Shown: positions 45,712-55,191, numbered from the stretch's first letter. The stretch: 64,000 nt of DNA from Arminella tubonensis (GCF_003240585.1 NZ_PCDP01000003.1:1-64000); one strand, 5' to 3'. The notes: a model not told the origin generated them from the letters alone. Program-made: numbers and translations.

Positions 45712-46989
45712 ATGTCCGATTCCCTGGAGTGGAAAGGTGGCGCCATCGACGTCACGATCGTCGGTGCGGGTGCAGCCGGGATCGGTGCCGCCCGTCGACT
45801 GCAGGCCTTGCGGCCCGATCTTTCCGTCCTTGTCCTTGAGGCCGGAGATCGGGTGGGCGGGCGGGCATGGACAATCAGGCCGCCGCTGCTGGAGGGCAAC
45901 CCGGTCGATCTCGGTTGCGGTTGGCTTCATGGAGCCCGCACCAACGCATGGACAGGGATTGCCGAAGAGATCGGCCTGACCGTCGAGAAGACGCCGGCGC
46001 CCTGGAGCGAGGGCGGCCGCAACCTCGAGGCAAAAATTCAAGCGGAGCAGGACGCAAGAGCGGCAATCAACGAATTTTTCTTGCGTGCGGAGAAGCACAG
46101 CGATCAACATCCAGACGGCGCCCTTGCCGACCTGCTTGAGCCGGGCAATCCCTTCAATGGCCGCCTTGGTGCGATCGGCACCTATCTGAACGGCGCCGAA
46201 CTCGACCAGGCCTCGATCAAGGATTATAGCAATTATGATCCGGGACCCGGGCCAGACTGGAGGATCCGCGAAGGCTATGGCACGCTGGTGGCAACCTATG
46301 CTCAACCTGTCCCGGTCAAGCTCGGAGCGATCGTCACCCGGGTCGATCACCGAGCCGCCGACCACATCGTCGTCGAGACGACCATGGGCACGATAGAGAC
46401 GCGGGCCGTTGTGATCTCCGTCTCGACAAACGTGTTGGCCAGCGAGCACATCCGCTTCGACCCTCCCTTTCCCGAGAAGATCAAGGCGGCCGGCGAGCTG
46501 CCGCTCGGGCTCGCCAACAAGCTCTTTCTGCGTACCAGTTTGCCTGAAGAGTTTCCCTTGGATACGCATTTGATCGGTTCGCGGAATTTAAGCGCAACGG
46601 GCAGCTATCAGATCCGTCCATTCGGCAGGCCGGTTATCGAGGCCTACTTCGGCGGACCGCTGGCGCATGACCTGGAAAAGGCCGGCCAAGCCGCGGCGCT
46701 TTCCTTCGCAAGCGAGGAACTCGCGCACCATTTCGGGAACGAGGTCACCGCGAAACTGGATGTCGCGGCCATGTCGGCCTGGGCGGGAACCCGTCATATC
46801 GGCGGATCTTATTCCTATGCCCGACCGGGAGCGTCTCCTCAGCGAAGCGTCTTGGCCGCACCCGTCGACGACCGGCTGTTTTTCGCCGGCGAGGCTTGCT
46901 CCCTCTCGCGGTTTTCGACGGCACACGGTGCCTATGAAACTGGTGCCGCCGCTGCAGAGAGGATCGCGATTTCCATCCCAGGTCGGTAA
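45712..46989 (+). CDS. FAD-dependent amine oxidase family protein
   Basis: A 425-residue flavoprotein. It starts with a Rossmann dinucleotide motif (DVTIVGAGAAGIGAARRLQ), then LEAGDRVGGRAWT, the FAD pyrophosphate motif, and ends with the amine-oxidase C-terminal block LFFAGEACSLSRFSTAHGAYETG. Members oxidise primary or polyamines, or other amino compounds. ATG 45712 has GGAG six bases upstream. A Trp-x-Gly-T pair (SAWAGTRHIGGSYSYARPG) sits near the flavin as in polyamine oxidases. It is divergent from the PhnD-like gene; substrate unknown. Confidence 0.88.
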   Translation: MSDSLEWKGGAIDVTIVGAGAAGIGAARRLQALRPDLSVLVLEAGDRVGGRAWTIRPPLLEGNPVDLGCGWLHGARTNAWTGIAEEIGLTVEKTPAPWSEGGRNLEAKIQAEQDARAAINEFFLRAEKHSDQHPDGALADLLEPGNPFNGRLGAIGTYLNGAELDQASIKDYSNYDPGPGPDWRIREGYGTLVATYAQPVPVKLGAIVTRVDHRAADHIVVETTMGTIETRAVVISVSTNVLASEHIRFDPPFPEKIKAAGELPLGLANKLFLRTSLPEEFPLDTHLIGSRNLSATGSYQIRPFGRPVIEAYFGGPLAHDLEKAGQAAALSFASEELAHHFGNEVTAKLDVAAMSAWAGTRHIGGSYSYARPGASPQRSVLAAPVDDRLFFAGEACSLSRFSTAHGAYETGAAAAERIAISIPGR

Positions 46990-47003
46990 CAAGTGCCGTC
47001 GCT

Positions 47004-47594
47004 TCAAGCCAGTTTGTATTTCCTGATAGCCACGACCGCCACCAACACTAGAACGACGGCAGCCAACGAGACAAGAACATGCTGGTGCAGCGGCAGGAAA
47101 CCCATGGCCTGCTCAATGCTTTGGCCGAAGACATAACCCAGGCCGGAAATGAATGGCCCCCAAATGAGGGCAGCCAAGGCATTCAAGGTGACGAATTTCG
47201 CCGTCGTGACTTTTGACGTGCCAATCGCGATCGGGCTGATCGTCCGTAGGCCGTAGAGGAAGCGAAAAGCGAAGATAAATCCCGTCGGATAGCGTTCCAA
47301 GAGCTCGTGCACCCGCACAAAAGCCGGCTTTCGCAGGACTGCCTGAACCGTCGGATATTGCCGTGCATAGCGGCCGGCAAAGAAGAATATCTGATCCGCA
47401 CAGAAAGAACCCATGGATGCTGCAAGCGCGACTGCCCAATAGGGCAGAAGATGCCGGTGGGAGAGGACGCCGCCGAGAAAGACCACAGTCTCCCCCTCGA
47501 TCGCCGCACCGATGAAGACGGCCAACAGTCCGTACTGCGCAATGAGAGGTTCGAATGACAACGCGTTTTGCTCCGGCTCCGGCAAGCGCAACAC
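47004..47594 (-). CDS. DedA/VTT family membrane protein
   Basis: A 196-residue inner-membrane protein with the DedA (SNARE-associated, VTT) core: AAIEGETVVFLGGVLSHRHL near the N-terminus, FFFAGRYARQYP, FAFRFLYGLRTISPIAIGTSK and a C-terminal hydrophobic helix. DedA proteins affect membrane potential and phospholipid (undecaprenyl-phosphate) recycling. The frame begins with GTG 47594. It is convergent with the amine oxidase gene, 14 bp apart. Confidence 0.88.
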   Translation of the reverse strand: MLRLPEPEQNALSFEPLIAQYGLLAVFIGAAIEGETVVFLGGVLSHRHLLPYWAVALAASMGSFCADQIFFFAGRYARQYPTVQAVLRKPAFVRVHELLERYPTGFIFAFRFLYGLRTISPIAIGTSKVTTAKFVTLNALAALIWGPFISGLGYVFGQSIEQAMGFLPLHQHVLVSLAAVVLVLVAVVAIRKYKLA

Positions 47595-47725
47595 GCTGCA
47601 TATATGACGAGCGCTTGCCTTGGGGCGAACTTACGTGATTGACATGGCGTTCGCCAGTCGCTTGATTTGATGCGGAAAGACGTCACGATGGGCGTCGATG
47701 AACAAGCGCAAACAGGATCACTGAT

Positions 47726-50128
47726 TTGACCGACCGAATAGATCCTCCCGGCGCCCCGGGAATCACGCCCCGCTGGACCTCAAGCGACAAGAGCGCCGTC
47801 GGAACCGCCGCAAATCCAGAGAGCCGCGTCTGGTTTACGGTCAGTCATGGCATCCTGAACGAGATTTACGCGCCCCGGCTCGACATGGCCTGTATCCGCG
47901 ATTTCGGTTTCGTCGTGACCGCGGATAGCTATTTCTCCGATGAGAAGCGTGACGCCGACCACACAGTCGAGATGATCGAAGACGGCGTCCCTGCCTTCCG
48001 CCTCGTCAATACTTCGAAGGACGGTCGATATAGAATTACAAAGATCATCCTGACAGATCCGGATCGCGAGGTCGTCCTGCAGGATATCCGGTTTGAGGCG
48101 CTGATCGGCAATCTGTCGAACTATCAGGTCCACGCGATCGTCGCGCCGCATCTCGTCAATGCCGGCAGCGAGAACACGGCGTGGTACGGAGACTTCAAGG
48201 GGCACCAGTTGCTTTTCGCCGAAGGCAGGGGAACAGCTCTTTCGGTTGCCGCCACTGTCCCATGGGCCGCACGGTCGGCGGGCTATGTGGGGACCTCGGA
48301 TGGATGGCAGACCCTGTCGCGTGGAGAGGGGTTGAAAGCAGAATTCCAGCGCGTGGAAAACGGTAACGTTGCGGTCTCCGGCACGCTCGATCTCGCCTCC
48401 GCCAACGGCCACGCCCTTGTCGCGATCGGGTTCGGCACACAGCCCGAGGAGGCGGCGTTCAGGGCCATTCTCAGCCTGCAGCATGGCATCGAGCCAGCCC
48501 TAAAACGCTATCGGGCGGGATGGCGCCAATGGCAGCGCGGCCTTATTCCCCTCGATGAACCGCACGACCCCACGCAGCTGAACCGATATCGCGTCAGCAC
48601 GTCGGTCTTAGCGACGCACCGCGATGACGCCACCGGGGCGATCATCGCCAGCCTTTCCATTCCCTGGGGATCGACAAAGAGCGACGACGATCTCGGCGGA
48701 TACCACCTGGTCTGGACGCGCGACCTGGTCGAGACCGCCGGTGGATTGCTCGCCGCCGGTGCAGGCGAGGAGGCGAAATCCGTTCTCGATTATCTGGTGA
48801 CAAGCCAGGAGGCGGACGGCCACTGGGTGCAGAATTCCTGGCTTGACGGCCGACCCTATTGGTATGGCATCCAGCTCGACGAAACAGCATTCCCGATCCT
48901 GCTCTACGACATGTTGCTGCGTGCCGATGTCCTCGGGCCATCGGATGCGCCGCGCTATCTGAATATGATCGAGCGGGCCGCAAGCTTCATCGTCCGGACC
49001 GGACCGGCAACACAGCAGGATCGCTGGGAAGAAGACGGTGGATATTCTCCATTCACCCTCGCAGTCGAGATCGCCGGTCTGCTGGCAGCGGCGGACGCCG
49101 TTGACGCGGCGGATAAGACCGCCATGGCGAACTATCTCAGGGAGGTCGCCGACGGCTGGAACGAACAGATCGAGACATGGACCTACGTGAGCGACACGGA
49201 ATTGTCCCGCCAGCTCGGGATCGACGGCTACTATATGCGGATCGGCTCGGCAACCGGCGACGGCATGTCGAGCGCCCGCGGGCTCATTCCCATCCGCAAC
49301 AGAGCCGACGGCAACGCAATGCTGGAGGCCGGAATGCTTGTTAGCCCGGACGCACTGGCGTTTGTGCGCTTCGGCCTTCGCGCGGCCGACGACGTCAGGA
49401 TGCTGAATACGGTAGCGGCGATCGACGCGGTTTTGAAGCGCGAGCTGCCGGCTGGACCCTATTGGTATCGATATAATGACGACGGCTATGGCGAGCAGGA
49501 AGACGGTGCGCCCTTCGACGGAGCCGGGATAGGCCGACTGTGGCCCCTGCTCACCGGGGAGCGCGCCCACTACGAGATTGCGGCGGGCAGGCCCGAGGAA
49601 GCCTGGCGGCTGCTTGCGACGATGGAGGCCTCCGCTAGCCCGGGCGGCCTGCTGCCCGAACAGATATGGGACGGGAAGGACATAGTCGAGCGAGAGCTCT
49701 TCCTGGGCCAGCCCTCCGGCAGCGCGATGCCGCTGGTCTGGGCGCATGCCGAACATGTCAAGCTTTTGCGGTCTCTTAGGGACGGCGTCGTTTTCGACAT
49801 GCCGCCACAGACCTTTCGTCGCTACGTGAAGAACACGCCCGCCCCTGCTCCGATCGTCTGGCGCAAGGTCGCGCCGGTCGGGCTGATCGATGTCGGCCGC
49901 GGGTTGCGCCTCGAATTCATGGAGCCCGCTCTCGTCCATTGGTCTGCAGACAATTGGTCGACGACGACCGATACCGTTGCGAAGGATACGGGACTGCAGA
50001 CGTATCTCTGCGACCTACCGACGCGAACCCTGGCACCTGGCGCTGTCATCCGCTTCACGATCTTCTGGTCGGAGCGGAATTGCTGGGAAAGCGCCGATTT
50101 CGCCGTGAGCGTCGGACCCGCCGCATAG
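47726..50128 (+). CDS. Glucan 1,4-alpha-glucosidase, GH15 glucoamylase
   Basis: An 800-residue GH15 enzyme. An N-terminal beta-sandwich (residues about 1-270) begins with DPPGAPGITPRWTSSDKSAVG and is followed by the alpha/alpha-barrel (about 290-700) with WTRDLVETAGGLLAAG, then EEDGGYSPFTLAVEIAGL with the probable acid Glu and LLPEQIWDGKD with the probable base Glu. It has no signal peptide, so it acts in the cytoplasm on linear alpha-glucans or maltodextrins. The start is TTG with AGGA eight bases upstream. It stands alone, convergent with the histidine kinase. Confidence 0.9.
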   Translation: MTDRIDPPGAPGITPRWTSSDKSAVGTAANPESRVWFTVSHGILNEIYAPRLDMACIRDFGFVVTADSYFSDEKRDADHTVEMIEDGVPAFRLVNTSKDGRYRITKIILTDPDREVVLQDIRFEALIGNLSNYQVHAIVAPHLVNAGSENTAWYGDFKGHQLLFAEGRGTALSVAATVPWAARSAGYVGTSDGWQTLSRGEGLKAEFQRVENGNVAVSGTLDLASANGHALVAIGFGTQPEEAAFRAILSLQHGIEPALKRYRAGWRQWQRGLIPLDEPHDPTQLNRYRVSTSVLATHRDDATGAIIASLSIPWGSTKSDDDLGGYHLVWTRDLVETAGGLLAAGAGEEAKSVLDYLVTSQEADGHWVQNSWLDGRPYWYGIQLDETAFPILLYDMLLRADVLGPSDAPRYLNMIERAASFIVRTGPATQQDRWEEDGGYSPFTLAVEIAGLLAAADAVDAADKTAMANYLREVADGWNEQIETWTYVSDTELSRQLGIDGYYMRIGSATGDGMSSARGLIPIRNRADGNAMLEAGMLVSPDALAFVRFGLRAADDVRMLNTVAAIDAVLKRELPAGPYWYRYNDDGYGEQEDGAPFDGAGIGRLWPLLTGERAHYEIAAGRPEEAWRLLATMEASASPGGLLPEQIWDGKDIVERELFLGQPSGSAMPLVWAHAEHVKLLRSLRDGVVFDMPPQTFRRYVKNTPAPAPIVWRKVAPVGLIDVGRGLRLEFMEPALVHWSADNWSTTTDTVAKDTGLQTYLCDLPTRTLAPGAVIRFTIFWSERNCWESADFAVSVGPAA

Positions 50129-50138
50129 CCTGCCTGCG

Positions 50139-51518
50139 TCATTGCTCTTTCGGCAGGTTCAGATTGATCCGAAGGCCGTTGCCCCAGGATGGTGTGGTAA
50201 GCTCGATTGTTGTGGCAAGCCGGTCGGCCACATCCGCGACGATGGCAAGCCCCAAACCCGCCCCTTCAGTTTGGAGCGTATCAATCCGATAGAATCGCTG
50301 GAAGACCGCTTCGCGCTGACCTGGCGGGATGCCGGAACCGCTGTCGCTGATCGACAACCGGCACCGGCCGGGCTCGGACGAAACCACCACCTCGATCCTG
50401 CCGCCGATAGGGGTGTACTTGATCGCATTATCCATCAGATTGCTGATCATCATGCGCAGCAACGACTCGTCAGTCTTTACCTCGGCCTGCTCGTCGCCTT
50501 CGAGCGATACGTCCAACTGTCGCTCGTTCAGGATGTTGCCAAACTCTGCAAGGACCGAGGCGGCGACGTGATAGAGCAGCACCGGCATGAGTTCCAGCGG
50601 ATGGTGGCTCACCCTTGCCAGCCGCAGCAGTTGTTCGATCAGATGCATGGCGCGGTCATTGCTGGCGACCAGATCAGCGACAATTGCCTGGCGTTCCTTT
50701 TCCGTGTCGGCATTGGCGAACATCTGCAGCAACAGTTTAACCCCTGCCTGCGGCGTCCGCAGCTGATGCGCTGCAAGGTCCGAAAACCGTCGCTCCAGTG
50801 TCAGGGATCGCGCAAGTTTTGCAAGAAGCTGATTGATCGAGCGACCAAGCGGCAGCAGGTCCCGCGGCAAAGCTTCCACTGGAATAGCGGCTAGGTCATC
50901 CGGCGATCGGGTCCGGATATCGCGCACAAGGCCATGGATGCTGCTCAATCCACTATTGATGCCAAGCCAGATGAGAAAACCGATGATCGGGATCAGGATG
51001 AGCAGCGGAAAAAACAGGTTGAGCAGGATATTGGAGACAAGCGTCTCCCGAAGGGCGATCTTTTCCCCGACCTCCATGACGATCGTCGAGTTCGGTATCG
51101 GCAGCGAATAAACCCGCCAGGTCTCGCCTTTGTAAGGCACGGTGCTGAAACCTGCCATCTCCTGGGGAACATCGGAAAGGAAGGCCGTACTGTTGTAGAC
51201 AAGGATGCGACCGTCCGCCCAGCAGCGAAACATATGCGCATCGGCATAGTCGTCCGCGTCGTCATTGAGGGCCAGCTGGTTGTCCATGTTGAAATCTATG
51301 TCGTCAATCCGCTGCGGTGGTCCCACCATCGGACGTTGCAGTCTGTGCTGCAGCAAGCCCCATAGAACGTTTGCATCGTTGATCAGTTGGGCATCGTAGA
51401 TATTATCGATCTCGCGCGTCGCGCTGTTGAACGCAAAAGCCCCAATGACGACAATGGTGACGATCACCACCGGTGCGATCCTAAGGAAGAGCTTGCGCGT
51501 TAGCGTCGAGTTGTTCAT
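50139..51518 (-). CDS. Sensor histidine kinase (TctE/QseC-like)
   Basis: A 459-residue inner-membrane kinase: first membrane helix at residues about 12-28, periplasmic sensor region about 30-165, second helix about 172-192, HAMP linker, phospho-acceptor His in FSDLAAHQLRTPQAGVKL, N-box MMISNLMDNAIKYTPIGG, G1 ISDSGSGIPPG and G2 GAGLGLAIVADVADR. The start overlaps the response regulator stop by 4 bp (51515-51518). Together they form a complete two-component system. Ligand unknown; TctE-type kinases often sense carboxylates, QseC-type ones sense envelope or host signals. Confidence 0.93.
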   Translation of the reverse strand: MNNSTLTRKLFLRIAPVVIVTIVVIGAFAFNSATREIDNIYDAQLINDANVLWGLLQHRLQRPMVGPPQRIDDIDFNMDNQLALNDDADDYADAHMFRCWADGRILVYNSTAFLSDVPQEMAGFSTVPYKGETWRVYSLPIPNSTIVMEVGEKIALRETLVSNILLNLFFPLLILIPIIGFLIWLGINSGLSSIHGLVRDIRTRSPDDLAAIPVEALPRDLLPLGRSINQLLAKLARSLTLERRFSDLAAHQLRTPQAGVKLLLQMFANADTEKERQAIVADLVASNDRAMHLIEQLLRLARVSHHPLELMPVLLYHVAASVLAEFGNILNERQLDVSLEGDEQAEVKTDESLLRMMISNLMDNAIKYTPIGGRIEVVVSSEPGRCRLSISDSGSGIPPGQREAVFQRFYRIDTLQTEGAGLGLAIVADVADRLATTIELTTPSWGNGLRINLNLPKEQ

Positions 51519-52171
51519 CGCTCAATCATGTATCCGACGCCGCGGATCGACTTGATGAGGTCGGCTCCGAGCTTCTTGCGAAGATTGTAGACCGTCACCT
51601 CGATCGTGTTGCTCTCGACGGCATTGTCGGCATCATATAACGCATATTCAATATCGTTCTTGGTGACATAACGGCCATTGCGCTCCATCAGAAGCCTGAG
51701 CAAATGGAACTCCTTTGCCGTCGTGTGGACCCGCGCGCCGGCCTTAAGGACGATCATGGACGATGGATCGACTTCGACGTCGGCGCAGCGGATGATCGTT
51801 TCCGTTCGCCCCTCCCTTCGTCGGATGAGCGCCCGCAACCTGGCAAGCAGCTCATCTAGATCAAATGGCTTGACCATGTAGTCGTCGGCGCCCTCATCCA
51901 ATCCTTCGACCTTCTGACGAACGGCATCAAGCGCGGTCAGCAGCATCACCGGCACCCGGTCGCCCTTGTGGCGGATGCCCTTCAACACGCCGATGCCACT
52001 CAGCTGCGGCAGGTTGATATCGAGAATAGCGGCGGCGAAATGAGAACTTTCAAGCGCAAGAAGGCCCGACTGCCCATCGCGGAGCCAATCGACGCCATAG
52101 GCATGCTTCTCCAAGGCCTTCTTCAGCGATGAGCCAAGAATGTGATCATCTTCAACCAACAATATCCGCAC
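51515..52171 (-). CDS. OmpR-family response regulator (TctD/QseB-like)
   Basis: A 218-residue regulator. The receiver has VRILLVEDDHILGSSL, Asp in AAILDINLPQLSG, Thr in VMLLTALDA and Lys in YMVKPFDLDEL. The OmpR/PhoB winged helix covers residues about 125-215 (TTAKEFHLLRLLMERNGRYVTKNDIEYALY, VYNLRKKLGADLIKSIRGVGYMI). Start GTG 52171 follows GAGG; the frame can be extended four codons to a TTG. It is co-transcribed with the kinase. A direct repeat of TTTTAC with 11-bp period lies about 100 bp upstream and may be its own binding site. Confidence 0.94.
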   Translation of the reverse strand: MRILLVEDDHILGSSLKKALEKHAYGVDWLRDGQSGLLALESSHFAAAILDINLPQLSGIGVLKGIRHKGDRVPVMLLTALDAVRQKVEGLDEGADDYMVKPFDLDELLARLRALIRRREGRTETIIRCADVEVDPSSMIVLKAGARVHTTAKEFHLLRLLMERNGRYVTKNDIEYALYDADNAVESNTIEVTVYNLRKKLGADLIKSIRGVGYMIER

Positions 52172-52474
52172 GACATACCTCAATCCGTTTAAGAAATCTC
52201 ATAGCCTGAAATAGGTGGTCCGAAATACGTCGAAACTTGGCCCGCAAGAGGCTGTATCCGCCAATTTTACCTCATTTTTACATGCGCGTCATCGGCAACC
52301 GAAGATTGAAAGGCACCTGCCCCAGATTTCATTTCGGCTTCAGTTTGAACTGCTAGGACACCACGAACCTGCGCGCCCAAAAAGGCCGGCTTGGGAAACT
52401 CTTTGTCTGCTGATGCCAGGAACAAAACTGGTGGCAGTCGATGAAATGCTGGGCCACGGGCCATCGGAGCATGA
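52172..52474. other. Intergenic region between response regulator and GT8 genes
   Basis: About 300 bp without a credible gene; the small frames here are short and lack ribosome sites. The region must contain divergent promoters for the two-component operon and the glycosyltransferase. The only structure I see is the TTTTAC direct repeat at 52265-52281. Confidence 0.6.
52265..52281. promoter_or_regulatory. Direct-repeat element TTTTAC-N5-TTTTAC
   Basis: Two TTTTAC hexamers (52265-52270 and 52276-52281) repeat with an 11-bp period, the one-helical-turn spacing used by OmpR/PmrA/QseB-type regulators. The gap includes the start of the two-component operon and the GT8 gene, so either could be the target. 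Confidence 0.4.
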
Positions 52475-53533
52475 ATGGACCAGTCTTTCAGCTATAGTCC
52501 TTTTGGATCTCTGGGTGTGGTCGCCTGTGCCGATGCAAGAATGCTTGCCGCGGCTTGCTGTGCTTTGCTATCGGTCCACGACAATCTGAGCACTGCGAAG
52601 GCAAGGCTGTTTCTCCTGGCCATAGATGTGGACGAAAGCCAGGTCGTCGATATCGAGAATTTTGCGCGGCACCATTCGATCAACATCGAGCTGCTGCGCG
52701 ACTCGTCTCCCGCGGCCGATGGAGCCGCACTCGGGCGCTGGTCACGCGCCACACTCGCCAGGCTTTACCTAGACCTCAACATTCCCTGGTCGATCGAACG
52801 GCTTCTCTACATCGATGCCGATGCTATCGCTGTCTCGGGGCTCGAGGCTCTGTTCAATACCGATCTCAAAGGCAAACCGCTGGGAGCGGTCGACGATTAC
52901 CTCATGCCCTTTTCAAAAAAGATCGAACGCCGTCAGGAAAAGATCGGGATGCGTGCGGGCGCGCGCTATTTCAATGCCGGCGTCCTTCTTTTCGATTGGC
53001 AAAAATGCCTGGAACTGGGCCTTATGAAAGACGCCAGAGACACCTTCGAGGCGCAACCGGAAATGTTCGACGCGCACGACCAGGATGCGCTGAACATCGC
53101 CTTCGAGGACAATTGGCTGGCGTTGGACCCGCGATGGAACACCCAGACCGGTATCCTGCCCTTCGTTGAGAAGCCGGGAATACGCCATTTCACTGGCCGC
53201 AGGAAACCGTGGCACGCCACCGTTCCCTGGGTGCATCGAAAGATGAAGCCATATTATACAAATCTCCTGCGCGACACGCGATGGGCCGAGTTTTGTCAAA
53301 AATCCGCTCTCCTCTCGCAAGTCGGGAGCTTCGCATCGGACTGCTTTACGAAGCTGACGACACGCTCGAAAACCGCAAAGGTGCGCGAATATTTCAGTGC
53401 CGCGGCGCTTGGTAACACGCGAGGCGGAGTGGTTTCGCTGGTAAACGCGACGATGAACGCAAATGGTAGCGAGCTGGCGAGCGAGGAGGCTGGTCGATCT
53501 CGGCGGCGTGGGTCGCGTCAATCGGCAACTTGA
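52475..53533 (+). CDS. Glycosyltransferase family 8 (LPS-type)
   Basis: A 352-residue retaining transferase. The GT8 core is visible: AACCALLSVHDN near residue 27, the DxD metal motif in LLYIDADAIAVSGLE, YFNAGVLLFDWQKC and DQDALNIAF, with the C-terminal HFTGRRKPWHA block. Family members such as WaaI/WaaJ and LgtC add galactose or glucose to the LPS core. The ATG has GGAG five bases upstream. No membrane segment is seen; it should work at the inner face of the inner membrane. The C-terminal 25 residues are Ser/Arg-rich and non-conserved in look. Confidence 0.88.
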   Translation: MDQSFSYSPFGSLGVVACADARMLAAACCALLSVHDNLSTAKARLFLLAIDVDESQVVDIENFARHHSINIELLRDSSPAADGAALGRWSRATLARLYLDLNIPWSIERLLYIDADAIAVSGLEALFNTDLKGKPLGAVDDYLMPFSKKIERRQEKIGMRAGARYFNAGVLLFDWQKCLELGLMKDARDTFEAQPEMFDAHDQDALNIAFEDNWLALDPRWNTQTGILPFVEKPGIRHFTGRRKPWHATVPWVHRKMKPYYTNLLRDTRWAEFCQKSALLSQVGSFASDCFTKLTTRSKTAKVREYFSAAALGNTRGGVVSLVNATMNANGSELASEEAGRSRRRGSRQSAT

Positions 53534-53641
53534 CCACGAGGCAACTCGGCAATGCTCGCGCAAATAAAAGCTTGATCCAATTTTCTGCCAATGCGAAGGC
53601 ATTCTGTCGCCAAGCTCAGGCGTTGAAGAAGATCAGTGCAG

Positions 53642-54391
53642 ATGCCCTCGAAATCATTACCGGTCTACGTTATCAATATTGATCGCAGCTACCGTCATTT
53701 TGTCGATATTCTTGGCCAGGCCGCAGAGGCTGCGGTGACGGTGGAGCGGGTCAACGGCATTGACGGTTCCTTCACACCTCGCGAGACCTGGGTCGACGTC
53801 GACCACAACAAATTCGTCCGCCGTCACGGCAGAACCATCCTGCCCGGAGAATATGGCTGCTATCGCAGCCATCTCATGGCGCTCCGGCGGATTCTGGAAA
53901 GCAACTGCGAGGCGGCCATCATCGTCGAAGACGATGTGTCTCTGGAAGCGGATCTGCCCGCAAGAGCGAGAGCATTGATGACAGCGCTTCCGCGCGCGGA
54001 GGTTATCAAGCTGATGAACCATCGCTGGTCGGGATTTCGGCCGCTCGCCATATCAGCCGAAGGCGATCTGGTCGGCCGTTGCCTTTTTGGGCCTCAGGGA
54101 TCGGCCGCCGGCTATATCGTCACTCGAACCGGTGCTGAAAAGCTGCTGACATCGTTGCGCGTCATGTCGTTGCCCTTCGACGTTGCGCTTGAGCGCGGCT
54201 GGGACATGCGACTGGCGATCTTTTCGACCGGCAGCAACATACTGAAATTCGACAGTGCTCGCAGCTCGACGCTGATTGGCACACGCAGCGACTATCGCGC
54301 CGTCAAGCTTCGGCCGATGGGGCGGCTTCGGGCCTATCTTTTCCGCACTGGCGAGCTTTTCCGGCGATTGATTTTCGTGTTGCGGTACTGA
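53642..54391 (+). CDS. Glycosyltransferase family 25 (LPS biosynthesis)
   Basis: A 249-residue GT25 protein: LPVYVINIDRSYRHFVDIL at the N-terminus, RVNGIDGS, LPGEYGCYRSHLMALRRILES and the acidic metal motif IIVEDDVSLE, then GPQGSAAGYIVTRTGAEKLL. GT25 enzymes add beta-galactose or related sugars to LPS. Start is taken at ATG 53642 (GAAGAAG upstream); an in-frame GTG two codons earlier is possible. It lies 108 bp after the GT8 gene on the same strand and probably acts on the same glycan. The C-terminus is basic and hydrophobic (LFRRLIFVLRY), suggesting membrane contact. Confidence 0.85.
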   Translation: MPSKSLPVYVINIDRSYRHFVDILGQAAEAAVTVERVNGIDGSFTPRETWVDVDHNKFVRRHGRTILPGEYGCYRSHLMALRRILESNCEAAIIVEDDVSLEADLPARARALMTALPRAEVIKLMNHRWSGFRPLAISAEGDLVGRCLFGPQGSAAGYIVTRTGAEKLLTSLRVMSLPFDVALERGWDMRLAIFSTGSNILKFDSARSSTLIGTRSDYRAVKLRPMGRLRAYLFRTGELFRRLIFVLRY

Positions 54392-54532
54392 TCTGAAATA
54401 CAGCGCGGCGCCGCTTTGCCGCGAACGCCTGACGCGATGCATCGAGCCATATGGCCGTGATGTCATTCAAATGGATAAAAGACCGCTCGGTGAGGACGAC
54501 GACGACCGGGTTTGAAATCAATTCAACACTGT

Positions 54533-54787
54533 TCAAAAAGCCTTGCGCGTCTGCTTTGCAATAGCTCGCCGGTCGTCGGTATTCGAGGCACGCAACAGGC
54601 GGCTCGTGGGTGCGCTCAGCTTCGACAGAACTTCGCTGCCGTCTGCTGAGGCCTTTGTGCGCTCCAGCCGCTCGAATTCATTGGAGGCCTGTACCCAATG
54701 TTCGAAATCACGGCCATCCCGACGACCGTCGGATTCCCACAGGGCGTAGGCACGTTGGCTAATCCAGTCTTGCTTGGAACGGTTCAT
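54533..54787 (-). CDS. DUF2934 family small protein
   Basis: An 84-residue soluble protein. Its N-terminal half is a DUF2934 domain: WISQRAYALWESDGRRDGRDFEHWVQASNEFERL, with the invariant A-Y-x-x-W-E-x-x-G-R-x-x-G pattern. The C-terminal half is Ser/Arg/Lys-rich. Molecular role is unknown. It is divergent from the small charged-protein gene that follows. Confidence 0.75.
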   Translation of the reverse strand: MNRSKQDWISQRAYALWESDGRRDGRDFEHWVQASNEFERLERTKASADGSEVLSKLSAPTSRLLRASNTDDRRAIAKQTRKAF

Positions 54788-54999
54788 GACGACCTCTGGT
54801 GCTTGAAGGAGACGCTCGATATTTCGCTCTAACGTCGGGAATTCGAAGCAGTTCCAGCCGACGGGAAATGTTGCTTTTCCGGTCCCCGGCTCCGGACAAT
54901 CGGATGAATTTGAAACTTTTCCGTTCCTTACGTGTTCGTTTGCTAATCGGCTCCTTCGGCGAAGGGGCGAGCAATCGCGACAGAGTTAAGGAGACGCTA

Positions 55000-55191
55000 A
55001 TGGAAGAAAGACCAAGGGCGAAATATTCGAAGGAGGAAAAGCGGTTGCAGGCGGAGAACGCGACCCTCGTAGCTGCAGCCGAAGCTGCAACCGCCAAGAA
55101 GGCCCGGGACGCAAAAACGGCCCGGCTGCGGGAGTTGCGACTGGCTAAGGAACGGGAAGATAAGGGCAACGGCAAACGGGAGAAAAAATAG
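55000..55191 (+). CDS. Small highly charged protein (63 aa)
   Basis: A 63-residue hydrophilic protein: many Lys, Arg, Glu and Ala residues, probably one long helix (QAENATLVAAAEAATAKKAR, LRELRLAKERED). ATG 55000 has an ideal GGAG upstream (TAAGGAGACGCTA). The open frame upstream is unrelated sequence. A helical, possibly coiled-coil or RNA-binding protein is suggested by composition only. I do not recognise the family. Confidence 0.6.
   Translation: MEERPRAKYSKEEKRLQAENATLVAAAEAATAKKARDAKTARLRELRLAKEREDKGNGKREKK

Noticed and set aside
45525-45899. N-terminal extension of the PhnD-like protein by 125 residues
   Set aside because: Low-complexity Arg/Pro/Ser sequence covering the divergent promoter region and the amine oxidase start.
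48608-49939. 443-codon leftward open frame opposite the glucoamylase
   Set aside because: Overlaps the catalytic region of the GH15 gene; no recognisable domain.
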